Below are positions 63,164-64,000 of a stretch of 64,000 nucleotides of DNA, piece after piece (position 1 is the first letter of the stretch; every line of letters starts with the position of its first letter). The stretch covers positions 1 to 64,000 of the forward strand of contig CCNC01000021.1 of the NCBI GenBank assembly GCA_000824845.1, given 5' to 3'. A program made the position numbers and the translations under genes. The notes under the pieces are model-generated. The model worked only from the letters and a program-made list of their open reading frames with translations. It was not told where the DNA came from and made no database searches. This DNA is from Mesorhizobium sp. ORS 3359 (GTDB lineage Bacteria > Pseudomonadota > Alphaproteobacteria > Rhizobiales > Rhizobiaceae).

Positions 63164-64000
63164 TCAGGCTTGTGGCCGTGACTCGGCGCCGACCACCGCC
63201 GGCGGCAGGATCTCCGGCTCCAGCGGCTTGTCGGCCGGCGGCACTTTGAGCAGCATCTTCAAGAGCCGGGAAATGGTCTGGCGCATCTCCAGCCGGGAGA
63301 CCACCATGTCGACCATGCCGTGCTCCATCAGATATTCGGCGCGCTGGAAACCGTCGGGCAGCTTTTCGCGGATTGTCTGCTCGATGACGCGCGGACCGGC
63401 AAATCCGATCAGCGCGCCCGGCTCGGCGATATGGACATCGCCCAGCATAGCGTAGGAGGCGGTGACGCCGCCGGTGGTGGGGTTGGTCAGCACGACAATA
63501 TAGGGCAGGCCGGCTTCCTTCAGCCGGTCGACGCCGACTGTGGTGCGCGGCAATTGCATCAGCGACAGGATGCCCTCCTGCATGCGGGCGCCGCCGGAGG
63601 CGGCGAACAGAATCAGCGGCCGCCTGCGCTGCAGCGCGACCTCGAAGGCATGCACAATGGCTTCGCCGGCGGCCATGCCGAGCGAGCCGCCCATGAAGGC
63701 GAAATCCTGCACTGTGACGATGACCGGCAGCCCGTCAATGGTGCCGGCGCCGTTGAGGATCGCATCCTCGAGGCTGGTCTTGGCCTTGGCCTCCTTGAGG
63801 CGATCGGTGTAGCGCTTCTCGTCGCGGAACTTCAGCGGGTCCTGGACGACCTTGGGATTTTCCAGCACCTCGTATTTGCCGTCGTCGAAGAAGTATTTCA
63901 GCCGCTCCTTGGCCGAGATCTTCATGTGGTGGCCGGAGGCCGGGATGACGAACTGGTTGGACTCGAGGTCCTTGTGGAAGATCATCTCGCCGGTCTCGGG
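63164..64000 (-). CDS. accD: Acetyl-CoA carboxylase carboxyltransferase beta subunit AccD (partial, cut by window edge)
   Basis: The C-terminal 278 residues are present, including the five before the visible ATG (PETGE); the N-terminal zinc-finger portion lies beyond position 64000. Conserved carboxyltransferase features are visible: [46 protein letters not shown] and [12 protein letters not shown]. With AccA it transfers CO2 from biotin to acetyl-CoA to start fatty-acid synthesis. The ATG at 63985 is internal, not the start. Confidence 0.96.
   Translation of the reverse strand, partial: PETGEMIFHKDLESNQFVIPASGHHMKISAKERLKYFFDDGKYEVLENPKVVQDPLKFRDEKRYTDRLKEAKAKTSLEDAILNGAGTIDGLPVIVTVQDFAFMGGSLGMAAGEAIVHAFEVALQRRRPLILFAASGGARMQEGILSLMQLPRTTVGVDRLKEAGLPYIVVLTNPTTGGVTASYAMLGDVHIAEPGALIGFAGPRVIEQTIREKLPDGFQRAEYLMEHGMVDMVVSRLEMRQTISRLLKMLLKVPPADKPLEPEILPPAVVGAESRPQA

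Overview
The window is a contiguous piece of GC-rich alphaproteobacterial chromosome, most likely from a Mesorhizobium-like member of the Rhizobiales. The evidence is the ChvI-ChvG-HprK-EIIA-HPr block, ATP-type pckA, a DivL-type kinase beside tsaE/murU/addB/addA/trxA, rhizobial intergenic palindromic repeats, an inositol/rhizopine-type cluster, and UPF0314 (DUF2585) and DUF1402 proteins. I see no rRNA, tRNA, insertion sequence, prophage or CRISPR array. Genes are tightly packed, many with 1-4 nt ATGA or TGATG overlaps.

Layout. 0.3-2.9 kb: phosphonate (C-P lyase) accessory genes (DUF1045 2H phosphoesterase, phnM, phnN). 3.1-6.3 kb: polar amino-acid ABC importer on the minus strand. 6.5-11.9 kb: sugar ABC importer with a divergent LacI regulator. 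12.0-15.9 kb: methyltransferase, a YafY/WYL regulator divergent from a LysE exporter, a class I DAHP synthase preceded by a probable aromatic-amino-acid attenuator, and an orphan Phd antitoxin. 16.0-25.0 kb: inositol dehydrogenase, SDR and ribose/inositol-type ABC importer, then a LacI regulator divergent from a mocDEF-like oxygenase-Rieske-reductase set. Together these resemble rhizopine/inositol catabolism. 25.0-26.9 kb: DUF1402 protein and a VapBC module. 27.0-30.0 kb: hslV-GNAT-DUF2585-hslU. 30.2-35.0 kb: hisB-hisH-hisA-hisF-hisE with three inserted genes, then coaA. 36.1-39.8 kb: membrane glycosylation cassette. 39.8-42.6 kb: alkB, arfB, pckA. 42.9-48.5 kb: chvI, chvG, hprK, EIIA, HPr, ahcY. 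48.7-60.5 kb: divL, tsaE-kinase fusion, murU, addB, addA, trxA. 60.6-64.0 kb: cupin, orphan antitoxin, VOC protein, folC and accD, which runs off the right edge.

The two most interesting systems are (i) the leader upstream of DAHP synthase at 15428-15590, which has all the parts of a classical attenuator: a short peptide with a Phe-Trp-Tyr-Phe-Ser-Tyr run, mutually exclusive antiterminator and terminator stems, and a probably leaderless start; and (ii) the 16-25 kb inositol/rhizopine-like cluster, with a GGAA-N6-TTCC site before its transporter and a separate TGATAG/CTATCA operator array before mocDEF. Smaller points are an arginase-fold protein inside the his operon lacking one conserved metal ligand, a Tyr-for-His DivL kinase, a palindrome before ahcY, and CAACTGAC repeats between yafY and lysE.
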